Origin: Desulfosarcina widdelii
Lineage (GTDB): Bacteria > Desulfobacterota > Desulfobacteria > Desulfobacterales > Desulfosarcinaceae
Length of the DNA stretch: 64,000 nt
Reading direction: 5' to 3'
Assembly: GCF_009688965.1 (NCBI RefSeq)
Contig: NZ_AP021875.1
Span: forward strand, 3,224,001 to 3,288,000
Shown here: positions 29,007 through 38,410 of the stretch, one piece after another
How the letters are laid out: each line of letters begins with the position of its first letter
Numbering within the stretch: the stretch's first letter is position 1
The notes under the pieces: model-generated
Told to the model about the DNA's origin: nothing
What the model saw: only the letters and a program-made list of their open reading frames with translations
Database searches by the model: none
Made by a program: the position numbers and the translations under genes

Positions 29007-30326
29007 GTGAACCCACTTCTAAAGCCAACGGACTTGAATTTGAGAATTAAAGTGCAAAGAAGCATTCCAATGCGGCTTGTTATCAGCATGGTCCTGTTGG
29101 CATTGGCATGCTGGTCGATCAAAACCGCATGGCCGCTTCGAATCGTTCACCAGGGCAATTTTGCCTTCACCAAAGAAGAATCTCGCCGCTTCGAAAAATA
29201 CGCGGACGCGCAGTATGCCTATGGCATGCAAAGTTGGATGGATCAGGATCCGCAAACAGCGGTCGGCTTTTTCCGAAAGGCCATTTCCCGGAACGTTCTG
29301 CACATGGATGCCTGGCTCAGGTTGGCTGAGGCCGAGGCCGCGTTGGGACGAGAGGAGAACGCCCGTTCCATTCTGGTTTTCACCACCGATATGACCGATC
29401 GGGTCCTGCACTGGAAGTGGGCCCAGATGGTGTTGGCCCTCCAACTGGACGTGGACCCAATTTTCTGTCACAACGCCAACGATCTGCTGACCCGCAAGGT
29501 ACTGGAAAGAGATACGCTCCAGTTGTTGCACACCCATTTCAACGGCGACAGTCAGGCCGTTATTGCCGTCCTGGAGCCGCAGCACCTGGCAGGCTATCTG
29601 GACTGGCTGATCGGTTGGGGTATGGCAAAAGAGAGCCAGGCGGTATGGCGGGCCATGACCGCACAATGCACTGCGCCGACCGACACCGCCCTGCGTTACG
29701 CCCATTTTTTGATCGGCCATAAACGCATCCGTTCCGCTATGGACATTTGGCAGCAATATACGAATCCCACGAACGCTTTGACCAATCCGGGATTCGAAAC
29801 CAGGATCACCGGTCAGGGCTTCGACTGGCGGTGCCAAGATGAAAAAAATGGTCATTGGGAGATAAAGCGCGTCTTTTCCGAGAGCACCGAGGGCAACTAC
29901 TCCCTTCAAATCCGTTTTGCCGGCAAGGCCAACGTCGTTTTTCACCATCTCTACCAGATTTTCGCCGCAGCCCCCACGCAACGTTACCGTCTCACCTATC
30001 AATGGAAAACCAGAGGTATCACGACCGATCAGGGGCCTTTTGTGGAAATTGTCGGCTACGACGGAAAGGGACTTCAGCAAAATGGCCCCATGATGACCGG
30101 CTCCCACGGATGGCGTCAGGAAGTCATTGACTTCACCATGCCCGTGGACTGCCACGCAGCCGTCGTTCGTCTGCGGCGCCGGAAAAGCATGCGATTCGAT
30201 TCAAAAATCCGTGGTCGGCTCTGGGTGGACGACTTCCAACTGGAACAAGTTCAGAACGATCCGCAGGAAAAACCCGCTGCGCAAAGGGTCCGGCTGTCCT
30301 CTTTAAAAAGACAAGCCGATCATTGA
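29007..30326 (+). CDS. membrane-anchored TPR-like protein with C-terminal beta-domain
   Basis: 439 aa from a GTG at 29007; an ATG at 29070 is a credible alternative that puts the membrane helix (LVISMVLLALACWSI) at the very N-terminus. After the anchor come helical repeats of TPR type (QYAYGMQSWMDQDPQTAVGF, MDAWLRLAEAEAALGREENA). The C-terminal third (from about residue 270) looks like a carbohydrate-binding-type jelly roll (NALTNPGFETRI, RYRLTYQWKTRG, RLWVDDFQLEQV). It is probably periplasmic and part of the assembly machinery. The exact role is unknown. Confidence 0.75.
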   Translation: MNPLLKPTDLNLRIKVQRSIPMRLVISMVLLALACWSIKTAWPLRIVHQGNFAFTKEESRRFEKYADAQYAYGMQSWMDQDPQTAVGFFRKAISRNVLHMDAWLRLAEAEAALGREENARSILVFTTDMTDRVLHWKWAQMVLALQLDVDPIFCHNANDLLTRKVLERDTLQLLHTHFNGDSQAVIAVLEPQHLAGYLDWLIGWGMAKESQAVWRAMTAQCTAPTDTALRYAHFLIGHKRIRSAMDIWQQYTNPTNALTNPGFETRITGQGFDWRCQDEKNGHWEIKRVFSESTEGNYSLQIRFAGKANVVFHHLYQIFAAAPTQRYRLTYQWKTRGITTDQGPFVEIVGYDGKGLQQNGPMMTGSHGWRQEVIDFTMPVDCHAAVVRLRRRKSMRFDSKIRGRLWVDDFQLEQVQNDPQEKPAAQRVRLSSLKRQADH

Positions 30327-30447
30327 TGGGCTCGGCTGAAACGTTACTCAAAAGCACAATCCTCATCCGCTGGCATTGCCGCCTGTTGGAAAATATCAGG
30401 GTTGATTTCAGACCTTCATCAGAAAATAAAACCTGCGAGGAAATCCT

Positions 30448-32757
30448 ATGACATCTGAGCGAATCCAACCCATCGACGAGTCCAGGATGCCGGTGCCGCC
30501 GGAGTACGGCAGCCACCTGCTGCCGGCCGGCGCCCAGCAACAGGCTCATTTCGAATGGCAGGAGACCGAAGAGGTCCAGCTGCGGGATTATCTCGATGTG
30601 ATCCTCCGCCGAAAATGGCTGATCGCGACCGTACTCATGCTGGTTTTTCTGTCGACACTGATTTTCACTCTGGCGGCAACCCGAATTTACGAGTCCTCGG
30701 CCGTTATCGAGGTAAGCCAGCAAACGCCCCACGTGACAACCTTTCAGGAAGTGCTGGGGTCCGAGATTCAGGCCAGGGAGTTTTATGAAACCCAGGTGGA
30801 ACTCATTGGCAGCAAGGCGATGATCGATCGCGTGATCGACAAACTCGATCTGTTGGCCCACCCGGTGGTCAAAAAAACCGTTTTTGGCGACGGCCGGGAC
30901 GGAATCCTGAATCGATTGAGCCGTGTGTTGAAGTCGCTTGTGGGGAATGTGTTTGGCGGTCAGATCCAATCCGCAGTTTCCGGAGATATCGCCGCCCATC
31001 AACGGGTCGCCGAATATATTTCGGAGAACCTGGCAGTAACGCCCAGCCGGAAATCCATGTTGATCAACGTTGCTTTCCGTTCTCCCGACCGCCACCTGTC
31101 CCGGTCCGTGGTCAACGCGCTGATCGAAGATTTTATCGGTTGGAAGATGGAGTTGAAGGTCGAGGCCTCCGGCATGGCTCGGGATTTTCTGATGATGCAA
31201 ATGGACCGGGCCAAAATCAACCTGGAACGGGCCGAAGAGCGTTTGAACGACTTCGCCAAACACGCCGGCATCGTTTCCCTCGATGCCCGCATCAACAGCA
31301 TCTATCGACATATGGAGGAGTTGAACGCTTCCTTTGCCAAGGCAGAGGCCGACATGATCGCCAAGGCGGCCGTCTATGAGCAGGCGGTCAAGGAAGGGCC
31401 GGCCAATCTACCGCAGGTGCTGGGCAGCGATCTGATTGCCAGCCTGAAGAACAGGTATGCCGAACTCAGCGCCCGTTACGAGGAATTGAAGACCACCTTT
31501 CACGACGGCTATCCCAAGGTAAAAACACTGAAGTCGAGCATGGACAATATCGCCGCCCTGATCGCCGCCCAGGAGGAGGGCATCTTCCTGTCCATTGCCA
31601 ACGAGTACGAGTCGGCAAAAAAAATTGTCCGCGCCATGGAAAAACGGATCGAACACCAAAAGGCCCTGGTGCTCGATCTGAACGACCGCGCCACCCAGTA
31701 TTCGATCATGGCCCGTGAAGTGGAAACCAACAAAGAAATTTACCAGAGTCTGCTACAGCGCGCCAAAGAAATCGAATCAATGGCAGGTGTCTCATCCAGC
31801 AACATTCAGATAGTCAATCGGGCCGCCCTGCCCCTTGAGGCCGTTAAACCGAACGTCAAACTCAATCTACTCCTGGCTGTGGTGCTGGGCCTGCTGGGAG
31901 GCATGGCATGCGCATTCACCGCCGAGTATTTCGCCGATACAGTGACCCACCCCGGTGAAATCAGCGACCGATTCCACATTCCCCTGCTGGGAACGATTCC
32001 CCAGGCCAAACCGGATAAATTGGGGTTGGAGAAAGCCTTTTGGCGCCACCCCCGATCGGCATTCTCCGAGGCCATTCGTTCGGCAAGAGTTTCGGTGCAG
32101 CTTTCCGGTTCAGGAAACCGCAGCAAGTGTTTTCTCATCACCAGTACTCTCCCCAGTGAAGGAAAGACCACCATGGCGATCAATCTGGCGCTGAGTTTCG
32201 CTGCGGCGGGAGAAAAGACCGTGATTATCGATGTAGACCTGCGCAAACCCCGCCTGCATGAGGTTTTCGATCTCAAGCACCGCGTCAATGGCAACGGAGT
32301 TTCCAGTTTTCTGGCCGGCATAACCGGGAAGCTCAAAATCTACAACGGCCACACCCAAAAACTGAGTGTCATCCCTTCGGGACCGGTTCCCCCGAATCCG
32401 GCGGAACTGCTGGCTTCCCGTCGGTTCAGACTTCTGCTCGACGACTTGGTTGGACGCTACGACCGGGTCATCCTGGACGGACCGCCCCACATTGGCTTTG
32501 CCGACACTCTCATCCTTTCCAAAATCGTCGGCGGCATCGTTCTGGTCAGCAGTGTGGGAGAATCCAGCCGTGAAGCGATCGCTCACTTCAAACGATCCAT
32601 CCAAAACGTGAATGGCGCGATTCTGGGCTGCATTGTGAACAAAGTCGATTTCAACCGGAAATATGGATACGGCGGCTATTACCAATCCTACAAGACCTAT
32701 GCCGGGTATGGGCAGGATCAGGATGCCGCCCACTCATTTCCGCAGCGACTGAATTAA
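30448..32757 (+). CDS. polysaccharide co-polymerase / tyrosine autokinase (Wzc/ExoP-like)
   Basis: 769-aa inner-membrane protein controlling chain length and export. The Wzz domain is bounded by membrane helices at about residues 56-78 and 470-490, with a long periplasmic coiled-coil (about 230-440). The cytoplasmic BY-kinase has Walker A (PSEGKTTMAINLA, about 567-580), Walker A' (VIIDVDLRKPR) and Walker B (RVILDGPP). The tail carries a tyrosine cluster (KYGYGGYYQSYKTYAGYG), the autophosphorylation substrate. An AGGA sequence precedes ATG 30448. The phosphatase gene two positions upstream should reverse its phosphorylation. Confidence 0.95.
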   Translation: MTSERIQPIDESRMPVPPEYGSHLLPAGAQQQAHFEWQETEEVQLRDYLDVILRRKWLIATVLMLVFLSTLIFTLAATRIYESSAVIEVSQQTPHVTTFQEVLGSEIQAREFYETQVELIGSKAMIDRVIDKLDLLAHPVVKKTVFGDGRDGILNRLSRVLKSLVGNVFGGQIQSAVSGDIAAHQRVAEYISENLAVTPSRKSMLINVAFRSPDRHLSRSVVNALIEDFIGWKMELKVEASGMARDFLMMQMDRAKINLERAEERLNDFAKHAGIVSLDARINSIYRHMEELNASFAKAEADMIAKAAVYEQAVKEGPANLPQVLGSDLIASLKNRYAELSARYEELKTTFHDGYPKVKTLKSSMDNIAALIAAQEEGIFLSIANEYESAKKIVRAMEKRIEHQKALVLDLNDRATQYSIMAREVETNKEIYQSLLQRAKEIESMAGVSSSNIQIVNRAALPLEAVKPNVKLNLLLAVVLGLLGGMACAFTAEYFADTVTHPGEISDRFHIPLLGTIPQAKPDKLGLEKAFWRHPRSAFSEAIRSARVSVQLSGSGNRSKCFLITSTLPSEGKTTMAINLALSFAAAGEKTVIIDVDLRKPRLHEVFDLKHRVNGNGVSSFLAGITGKLKIYNGHTQKLSVIPSGPVPPNPAELLASRRFRLLLDDLVGRYDRVILDGPPHIGFADTLILSKIVGGIVLVSSVGESSREAIAHFKRSIQNVNGAILGCIVNKVDFNRKYGYGGYYQSYKTYAGYGQDQDAAHSFPQRLN

Positions 32758-32767
32758 AGGCAATTCC

Positions 32768-33388
32768 ATGATTGCCCATCGTCAAATGCAATTGCTGACC
32801 CGGTTTGTCAGGCAGGTTCAAAACCGTTTGGATACCCCGTCTCTCATCGTCATGATCGCCGCCAATGACCATTACCTGCGCCTGTGCCAGACCATTGTCA
32901 ATCCAGCGGCCGCATCATCACCCTTTTCCAGGGAAATTATCGAACGGGTCTGCCGCAATCACGGTTGGCGTCTGAGGGATCTCCAGGAGAGGCTCGCGCC
33001 TGCAGCCAGGGCTCTCGGAATCGCATCCGCGAATGGAGGCAGCGCCGATTATTACCGGATACTCGGTATCCGGGAAACAGCCAGCCCGCGGGAAATCAAA
33101 CAAGCCTACCGCAGCCGGGCGCTCCATCTGCATCCCGACACCTCGAGGGATACGAAAGACAGCGTCCGTCGTTTCCAGGAGCTCCACGATGCCTATCAAA
33201 CTCTGCGTGATCCGGCGCTGCGAGACGTTTACGACGCCGGCCGCCGCCAGCGTTCACGGTGGCACGAGCATCCCATGCGGTTTCTTTCGGCCGACGGCCG
33301 AGCCACGCTCTACCTGTGGTATGTCGGCGGCCTGCTGGTGGTGTTTATTGTATTGTTTTTTGCATTGGATGCAATTTCGGCATCTTGA
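32768..33388 (+). CDS. J-domain membrane protein
   Basis: 206-aa protein. Residues about 1-90 are of unknown type (RQMQLLTRFVRQVQNRL and a region with ERVCRNHGWRLRDLQERLAP). Residues about 94-160 form a J domain with DYYRILGIRETASPREIKQA and the Hsp70-activating HPD tripeptide in LHLHPDTS. A membrane helix near the C-terminus (LYLWYVGGLLVVFIVLFFAL) ends the protein, so the J domain faces one side of a membrane, presumably the cytoplasm. It sits between the autokinase and FecR genes and begins 10 bp after the autokinase stop codon, so it belongs to the operon. There is no dnaK nearby. Confidence 0.8.
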   Translation: MIAHRQMQLLTRFVRQVQNRLDTPSLIVMIAANDHYLRLCQTIVNPAAASSPFSREIIERVCRNHGWRLRDLQERLAPAARALGIASANGGSADYYRILGIRETASPREIKQAYRSRALHLHPDTSRDTKDSVRRFQELHDAYQTLRDPALRDVYDAGRRQRSRWHEHPMRFLSADGRATLYLWYVGGLLVVFIVLFFALDAISAS

Positions 33389-33513
33389 AGGTGGCACGAA
33401 TGCCCGCATCCCAACAAAAATGCCGCCCGTAAGCGCCGCCGGTTTTGATTCCCAGGTGGCAGAAAGGGCGTTGAGCCAACAATTTCATTCTCAACAAAAC
33501 AGGAGATCATGTC

Positions 33514-34278
33514 ATGCATCGCTTTAGTAAAAAAGGGAAGGCCATCAGTCGGCTGGCACTGGCTCTAACGGTTTACATGATCGGTCAAAGCGTCGCCGTA
33601 TGGGCCGGGTCGGATCGAATTTATCCCACGGGCAAGGTGACCTTGTTGCGGGGCGATCGCACCGTCGGGGTATACACCCGGGAAGCGCCGTTGCCGAACG
33701 GTACGATCCTGTCAACCCAAGGCCGGTGCGGCATCAAGTTGAACGATTTGTATCTGGTTGCCGAGGATCAGTGTGTTTTTTCGATAAACACCACCGGCCG
33801 GCAGCGGCACCTGTTTATCAGGCAGGGAAGCGTCTATTTTAAAACGCGCGGGATGAAGCACACCTTGACGCTCTTCACTCCAAATGGAGCAATCAGCGTC
33901 CAACGCATCCGACTCAACGCCGGCTTTGACGATGCCTTTCTCAAAGGCTACATCTCGGTGTCCGATGAGAGAAGCGAACTGGGCGTCGCCGAAGGCGGGT
34001 CCATGGATGTTTTTACCGATGACGGCCTGATGACCATTCCAGCGGGCAAGAAGATCATTCTGGCTCAGGCCGACATGGACATCGGACTGCCGGAAGAAGA
34101 ACCGCCGGCCGCACGGGAGCCGCCGGAGACCGAAAAAGGCTGGTCCACCGGAACGAAGGTCGCCGTCGGCACATTGGGTGTCGGCGCCGTCGCCGGTATT
34201 CTGATGGGACTTGGCGGTGGCGGTGGGGGTGGCGATGGTGGTGGCGGCGGCGGTTCCGTCAGCCCGTCTGCACCCTGA
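33514..34278 (+). CDS. FecR domain-containing exported protein with glycine-rich tail
   Basis: 254 aa. An N-terminal signal or anchor (LALALTVYMIGQSVAVWAG) is followed by a FecR-type beta domain (YPTGKVTLLRGDRTVGVY, LPNGTILSTQGRCGIKLN, FIRQGSVYFKTRGMKHTL). After a Pro/Glu linker, a hydrophobic Gly/Val stretch (VAVGTLGVGAVAGILMGLGG) runs into a glycine-only tract and SVSPSAP. An AGGAG sequence precedes the start. FecR-domain proteins are frequent in exopolysaccharide loci; they are thought to bind polymer or take part in export, but this is inference. It is probably periplasmic or outer-membrane associated. Confidence 0.75.
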   Translation: MHRFSKKGKAISRLALALTVYMIGQSVAVWAGSDRIYPTGKVTLLRGDRTVGVYTREAPLPNGTILSTQGRCGIKLNDLYLVAEDQCVFSINTTGRQRHLFIRQGSVYFKTRGMKHTLTLFTPNGAISVQRIRLNAGFDDAFLKGYISVSDERSELGVAEGGSMDVFTDDGLMTIPAGKKIILAQADMDIGLPEEEPPAAREPPETEKGWSTGTKVAVGTLGVGAVAGILMGLGGGGGGGDGGGGGGSVSPSAP

Positions 34279-34349
34279 TGTCCAACTGAATGGAACATAG
34301 ATCAGCGCCCGGACGTAAAAAAGCGTCCAGCAACAAAGGAGCAAACGCA

Positions 34350-35396
34350 GTGAACGACACCATGGCTTCAGATCCGCGCATCGAATGGATGCATCGGCAG
34401 CGAACGGCGGGAAGGATTTTACTATTATTGCTGGCGGCGGTCACCATTCTCGGTTCATGCGCCCCTCTTTCCACTCCTGCCAACGAAGAAACCGATAGCG
34501 AACCGGTGGCCGCATATTATCTGAAAGCGGATGAAATCAACCGGATGAATACGATGATTCTATCCCGGGCCCAGACGGTCTCCCCCCCTGGCGAATATCT
34601 ATTAGGAGAGGGGGACCTGTTGCAGATCAGCGTCTTCGAGGCTGAAGAACTCGACTCTAAGGTGCGGGTCAGTTCCCGTGGGCTCATCAATCTGCCCCTG
34701 ATCGAAACCGTTGCCGTAAAAGGGCTCACCGCCATCCAGGCCGAAGAGAAGATCGAAGCCCTCTACAGAGCATCGTATATCAAAAATCCCCATGTCACTA
34801 TTTTTGTCGAAGAACATATCAGCCAGCGGATTACCCTGGTAGGGCAGTTCAAAATCCCCGGCACCTATGATTATCCGAGCAAGCAGCGATTGCTGGATGT
34901 GATCGCCTTGGGTGGAGGGATGAATGAAAAGGCCGGGCAGTTGGTTCAGGTTCGCAGATCCCGCTCCGTTTCGGGACAGCCGGATACCTTCATGATCGAC
35001 CTGGATCAGTTGATCACACAGGGCAATACCCAACTCAATATAGAAATCAATGGGGGAGATGTTGTTTTTATCCCTGAAGCCGGCGTTTTTTTCGTGGATG
35101 GTTCCGTGAGACGTCCCGGCGCCTATGCCATCAAGCACCATACTGTAGTTCAGGAAGCTATAGTGGAGGCCGGCGGCTTTGAAACCTGGGCAAAAAAAGA
35201 TGCAATTAAATTGCTCCGCGTGTTTGAAAATGGGGAGCGGAAGGTGATCGACCTTGATCTCAGTTTGTCGGATGTCCGGGAGATGGCTATCAACGACCGC
35301 GATATTCTGGTGGTGGAAGAAAGCGGTGCGGCCGGATTCATGAAAGGTTTCGGCGTGTCGTTTCTCGGCACCGGTTTCAGTTATTATGGGCGATAA
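34350..35396 (+). CDS. polysaccharide export lipoprotein (Wza-like, SLBB domain)
   Basis: 348-aa outer-membrane export channel subunit. The GTG at 34350 is chosen because AAAGGAG lies 8 nt upstream; the frame stays open back to 34290. A lipobox (ILGSC) follows a short hydrophobic segment. Then come the Poly_export domain (YLLGEGDLLQISVFEAEELD, GLINLPLIETVAVKGLTAIQ) and two SLBB units (ITLVGQFKIPGTYDYPS and VFFVDGSVRRPGAYAIKH). The tail (GFMKGFGVSFLGTGFSYYGR) fits the C-terminal amphipathic helix. With the autokinase it should span the envelope. Confidence 0.92.
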   Translation: MNDTMASDPRIEWMHRQRTAGRILLLLLAAVTILGSCAPLSTPANEETDSEPVAAYYLKADEINRMNTMILSRAQTVSPPGEYLLGEGDLLQISVFEAEELDSKVRVSSRGLINLPLIETVAVKGLTAIQAEEKIEALYRASYIKNPHVTIFVEEHISQRITLVGQFKIPGTYDYPSKQRLLDVIALGGGMNEKAGQLVQVRRSRSVSGQPDTFMIDLDQLITQGNTQLNIEINGGDVVFIPEAGVFFVDGSVRRPGAYAIKHHTVVQEAIVEAGGFETWAKKDAIKLLRVFENGERKVIDLDLSLSDVREMAINDRDILVVEESGAAGFMKGFGVSFLGTGFSYYGR

Positions 35397-35847
35397 ATCG
35401 AATCAATCCGTTCAACCACCCACAGGAAATTCAACTTCCCTTTCCGATGCATTCATGCTGATGAGTTAGATGCATCAGCGGCAGCCTTCACACCAGAGAT
35501 AGAAATTATCCTTTTATATTAAGGCCTTCTATTTTCAACTGTGGGCCACTTTGAAATTTTAAAGCCTCTGATTAACTTTTGATCTTGTTCACCGCAGATC
35601 GGCACTGAAGCGATACCCCTTGAATACTTTTCCTTATTTCAAGTTGTAAACGCTTCCGACCCTGCGGTAAAAGGATCAAACGTTTCTTGGAGGCTTTTTT
35701 TATGGTCTCTTGTCAGGTAAATCAATCGTCACCAATAAAAGCGACGCGCTTTTTTGACTCTTGATTAAATTCTTGTATATGATAGCCGACAAATGAACCG
35801 TTTCGATCCACATTTGGCTTTCACAAACAGGACGAAAACCGCCGAAT
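35397..35847. other. 450-bp gene-free stretch between export lipoprotein and ATPase genes
   Basis: AT-rich, no supported gene, no strong hairpin with a T-run found. It contains the promoter candidate listed separately. Confidence 0.5.
35754..35783 (+). promoter_or_regulatory. candidate sigma-70 promoter for the ExeA-like ATPase gene
   Basis: TTGACT (35754-35759), an 18-nt spacer and TATGAT (35778-35783), about 65 bp before ATG 35848. It would make the ATPase gene a separate transcription unit. Confidence 0.4.
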
Positions 35848-38265
35848 ATGTACCTCAGGCACTATCACTTAGAAAAAAAGCCCTTCGATTTAGCTCCAAA
35901 TCCAACATTTCTATGGCTGGGGGAAAAGCACAATGAAGCCCTATCCACTTTGAAATATGGAGTTTTTTCAGATATGGGGTTTCTACTTCTCACCGGTGAT
36001 GTGGGAGTGGGCAAAACCGCGCTGATCCATAGACTGATCAGCGAAATCGATCCTGCAACCATTGTTGCGTTCATTACAGATCCCGGGGTGAGTATCCACG
36101 ATTTTTTCCGGCTTTTGTATAACGAATATAAAATTGACAAGGAATTCCGCAACAAAGCTGAATTTTTGATCGAGTTTGAAAAATTCCTGCGTCGATCTGA
36201 CCAGGAGAACAAAAGCGTCCTGCTTATTGTGGACGAAGCCCAACGTCTAAGCCATAAGCTTTTGGATGAAATAAGAGTGCTTTCCAACATTGAACGAAAC
36301 GACCGGAAACTAATAAACATTTTTTTTGTAGGCCAGCCTGAATTCATTGATCTGGTGACGGACAACAAAAACCGGGCCATCAGACAGCGGATTGCCATCA
36401 ACTACCACATTCAGGCGCTGAATGAGGATGAAACCGGGCAATATATCACCCACCGGTTGAAAGTAGCCGGCGCCGTCCAACCCATATTCACGCCCGACGC
36501 ATTTAGCGAAATATTTCGTCTAACCGATGGCTATCCACGCGCCATCAACATTCTTTGCAATCATGCCCTGATTGAAGGATATGCATCCGGCATCCAGACA
36601 ATTGATGCAGAAACGGTCAGGAAATGCAAACAGGACGTCAACATAAGATCCGGCAAGACGGTAAAACATACCGATGTACAACGATCTCCAAAACCCGTCC
36701 TGCGCGAAAAAATGCCGCATCCTGCAGACCGTTCAACCGCCAGATGGGTATCGCCATGGCTGCTCGCCGGTATTTTGGTCGCCGCTGTGACGGCTTATTA
36801 TTTTTTGAGATTCGAACCTCACTGGACAAATCGAAACAATACCCAAACGCAAATTGCGGAATCCATCCGACCACCGGAAAAAATAACGGAAATAGAGACA
36901 TTACCAACACCTGAAAAAATTGAAATTTTTGTTTCAGCTCCAAAAATAGAAAAAATCGATCACAGCAAAGAAGCCAATGTAAAAGATAGACCGGCTTCCA
37001 GTGACCAACCACAGCCAATGATAATTGCCCGGGCCACCTCCCCACCGGTATCATCCCCGAAAGAGCCAGCAGAAACGGTCCCTCCGTCTATTGCAGCGCC
37101 TGCCTCACCGCCGGAGTGGTCCAATTGGCCTGACGCCGGAAAACAAGGAAAACGTTCTTATGGATATGATGGCCAGGAGACGCTTGATAACCGGACCGAA
37201 GATGCAACCGGAGACACGACCGCAACGGACCAGTCGGTCACAAGTCTAGAGGACGACGGTCAGCAGACCTTCTCGGAGAAAAAAATTGAAGGTTATAGTG
37301 GCAAAACAACCCAGGATAATAGGGGATCGAATCTGCAGGATGAACTCCCCCTCCAAAAGGAGGTTCCCAAGCCTGAAACATCAGCCGCCAAAGAAAAACC
37401 CAAGGACGAGGATGAGCCACCAACGCCGATAAAAGCGACCATCGAAAATTTAACAGCACAATTGCCTGCCGATCATAAGAATGACAGCCAATCGTTTCAA
37501 TCTGATGAACCAGTGCCACCCTCAACGGGAATAATTGCTTTGGCTGGCAGTCAAACCAAAGCGCCGAAGAATAATATTACCCCGTCGGAAAATGCGGCCG
37601 TAAAACCAGATTCGGCGACTGCAAAGGAAAAGAATGCCGATGCGTCCAGCACCACCAAACCCCGAAGCGAACACCAGGAACAGTCCTCGTCCCTTGCACT
37701 GAAAGAAGGGTCCTTGAAACCAGCCGCTGTCGACCAGACGCCCTCACCTGAAACCGCGGCACCAGAAAAACTGCCTCCCGTCAATCTCCCTGAAACAACA
37801 ATGGCGTCGAAATCGGACGCTCTACTTGAACGGCCGACGAACCGGAGTGGAGCCGGTTCGGCTCCGGTGGAGGAGCCGGATGTCAACCTTATGGAAGATC
37901 GGCTGCGTTCGTTTCTCAACTTGTATTGCAGCACGTATGCGGAAAAAAATTTGGACGGCTTTACTTCTTTTTTTACAGCCAATGCTTTGGAAAACGGGAA
38001 GCCGTTCGAGAGCCTCTTGCCGAAGTATAAAAGGAATTTTACCTATATCGATAAGATCCAATACCAAATCGAACTGCAGCAATTTACTTATGATAAAAGC
38101 GAGAAAATCGTCAAAATAGAAGGTGATTTCTTTCTGAAATGGCTGCCTTCCGGAAAAAATTGGCGGGAAAATTCGGGCAAGATTTTCATGGATCTTCAAA
38201 AAAACGGTTCTACATTTCTGGTGCAGCGTCTGAACTACTTCGGCCACCATTCCCAAAAAAAATAA
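35848..38265 (+). CDS. ExeA/GspA-like AAA ATPase with membrane helix, long linker and NTF2-like C-terminus
   Basis: 805 aa. Residues 1-265 are an ExeA/MshM-type AAA domain: start YHLEKKPFDLAPNPTFLWLG, Walker A GDVGVGKT at 50-57, Walker B LLIVDEAQ at 125-132, arginine-rich AIRQRIAINYHI. Such ATPases occur in type II secretion and in exosortase-linked polysaccharide loci. A single membrane helix lies at about 303-320. Residues 330-670 are a low-complexity Pro/Glu/Lys/Thr linker, likely periplasmic. Residues about 680-805 resemble a SnoaL/NTF2-like fold (FLNLYCSTYAEKNLDGFTSF). No exosortase gene was found here. Confidence 0.85.
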   Translation: MYLRHYHLEKKPFDLAPNPTFLWLGEKHNEALSTLKYGVFSDMGFLLLTGDVGVGKTALIHRLISEIDPATIVAFITDPGVSIHDFFRLLYNEYKIDKEFRNKAEFLIEFEKFLRRSDQENKSVLLIVDEAQRLSHKLLDEIRVLSNIERNDRKLINIFFVGQPEFIDLVTDNKNRAIRQRIAINYHIQALNEDETGQYITHRLKVAGAVQPIFTPDAFSEIFRLTDGYPRAINILCNHALIEGYASGIQTIDAETVRKCKQDVNIRSGKTVKHTDVQRSPKPVLREKMPHPADRSTARWVSPWLLAGILVAAVTAYYFLRFEPHWTNRNNTQTQIAESIRPPEKITEIETLPTPEKIEIFVSAPKIEKIDHSKEANVKDRPASSDQPQPMIIARATSPPVSSPKEPAETVPPSIAAPASPPEWSNWPDAGKQGKRSYGYDGQETLDNRTEDATGDTTATDQSVTSLEDDGQQTFSEKKIEGYSGKTTQDNRGSNLQDELPLQKEVPKPETSAAKEKPKDEDEPPTPIKATIENLTAQLPADHKNDSQSFQSDEPVPPSTGIIALAGSQTKAPKNNITPSENAAVKPDSATAKEKNADASSTTKPRSEHQEQSSSLALKEGSLKPAAVDQTPSPETAAPEKLPPVNLPETTMASKSDALLERPTNRSGAGSAPVEEPDVNLMEDRLRSFLNLYCSTYAEKNLDGFTSFFTANALENGKPFESLLPKYKRNFTYIDKIQYQIELQQFTYDKSEKIVKIEGDFFLKWLPSGKNWRENSGKIFMDLQKNGSTFLVQRLNYFGHHSQKK

Positions 38266-38351
38266 CCATCCTTACAAGAATTCCGCGAACGCTAACAGCT
38301 TGTTGAACACGATAGCGAATAAATCCCATTAGTGCCCTTTGTTCATCGGAG

Positions 38352-38381
38352 AGCCAATCTATCGAATCGAAATTGGCTTTT
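38352..38381 (+). terminator. weak terminator at the end of the polysaccharide locus
   Basis: AGCCAAT (38352-38358) pairs with ATTGGCT (38372-38378), followed by TTTT. It lies between the convergent ATPase and nifV genes. The stem is only 7 bp. Confidence 0.4.
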
Positions 38382-38410
38382 CAACGTTTTCTATTGGGGA
38401 GAATGAGCCT

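Noticed and set aside
29019..30155. 378-codon minus-strand frame in the TPR-like gene
   Set aside because: Opposite to the direction of the whole operon and without recognisable sequence; the plus-strand protein has a membrane anchor and TPR-type repeats.
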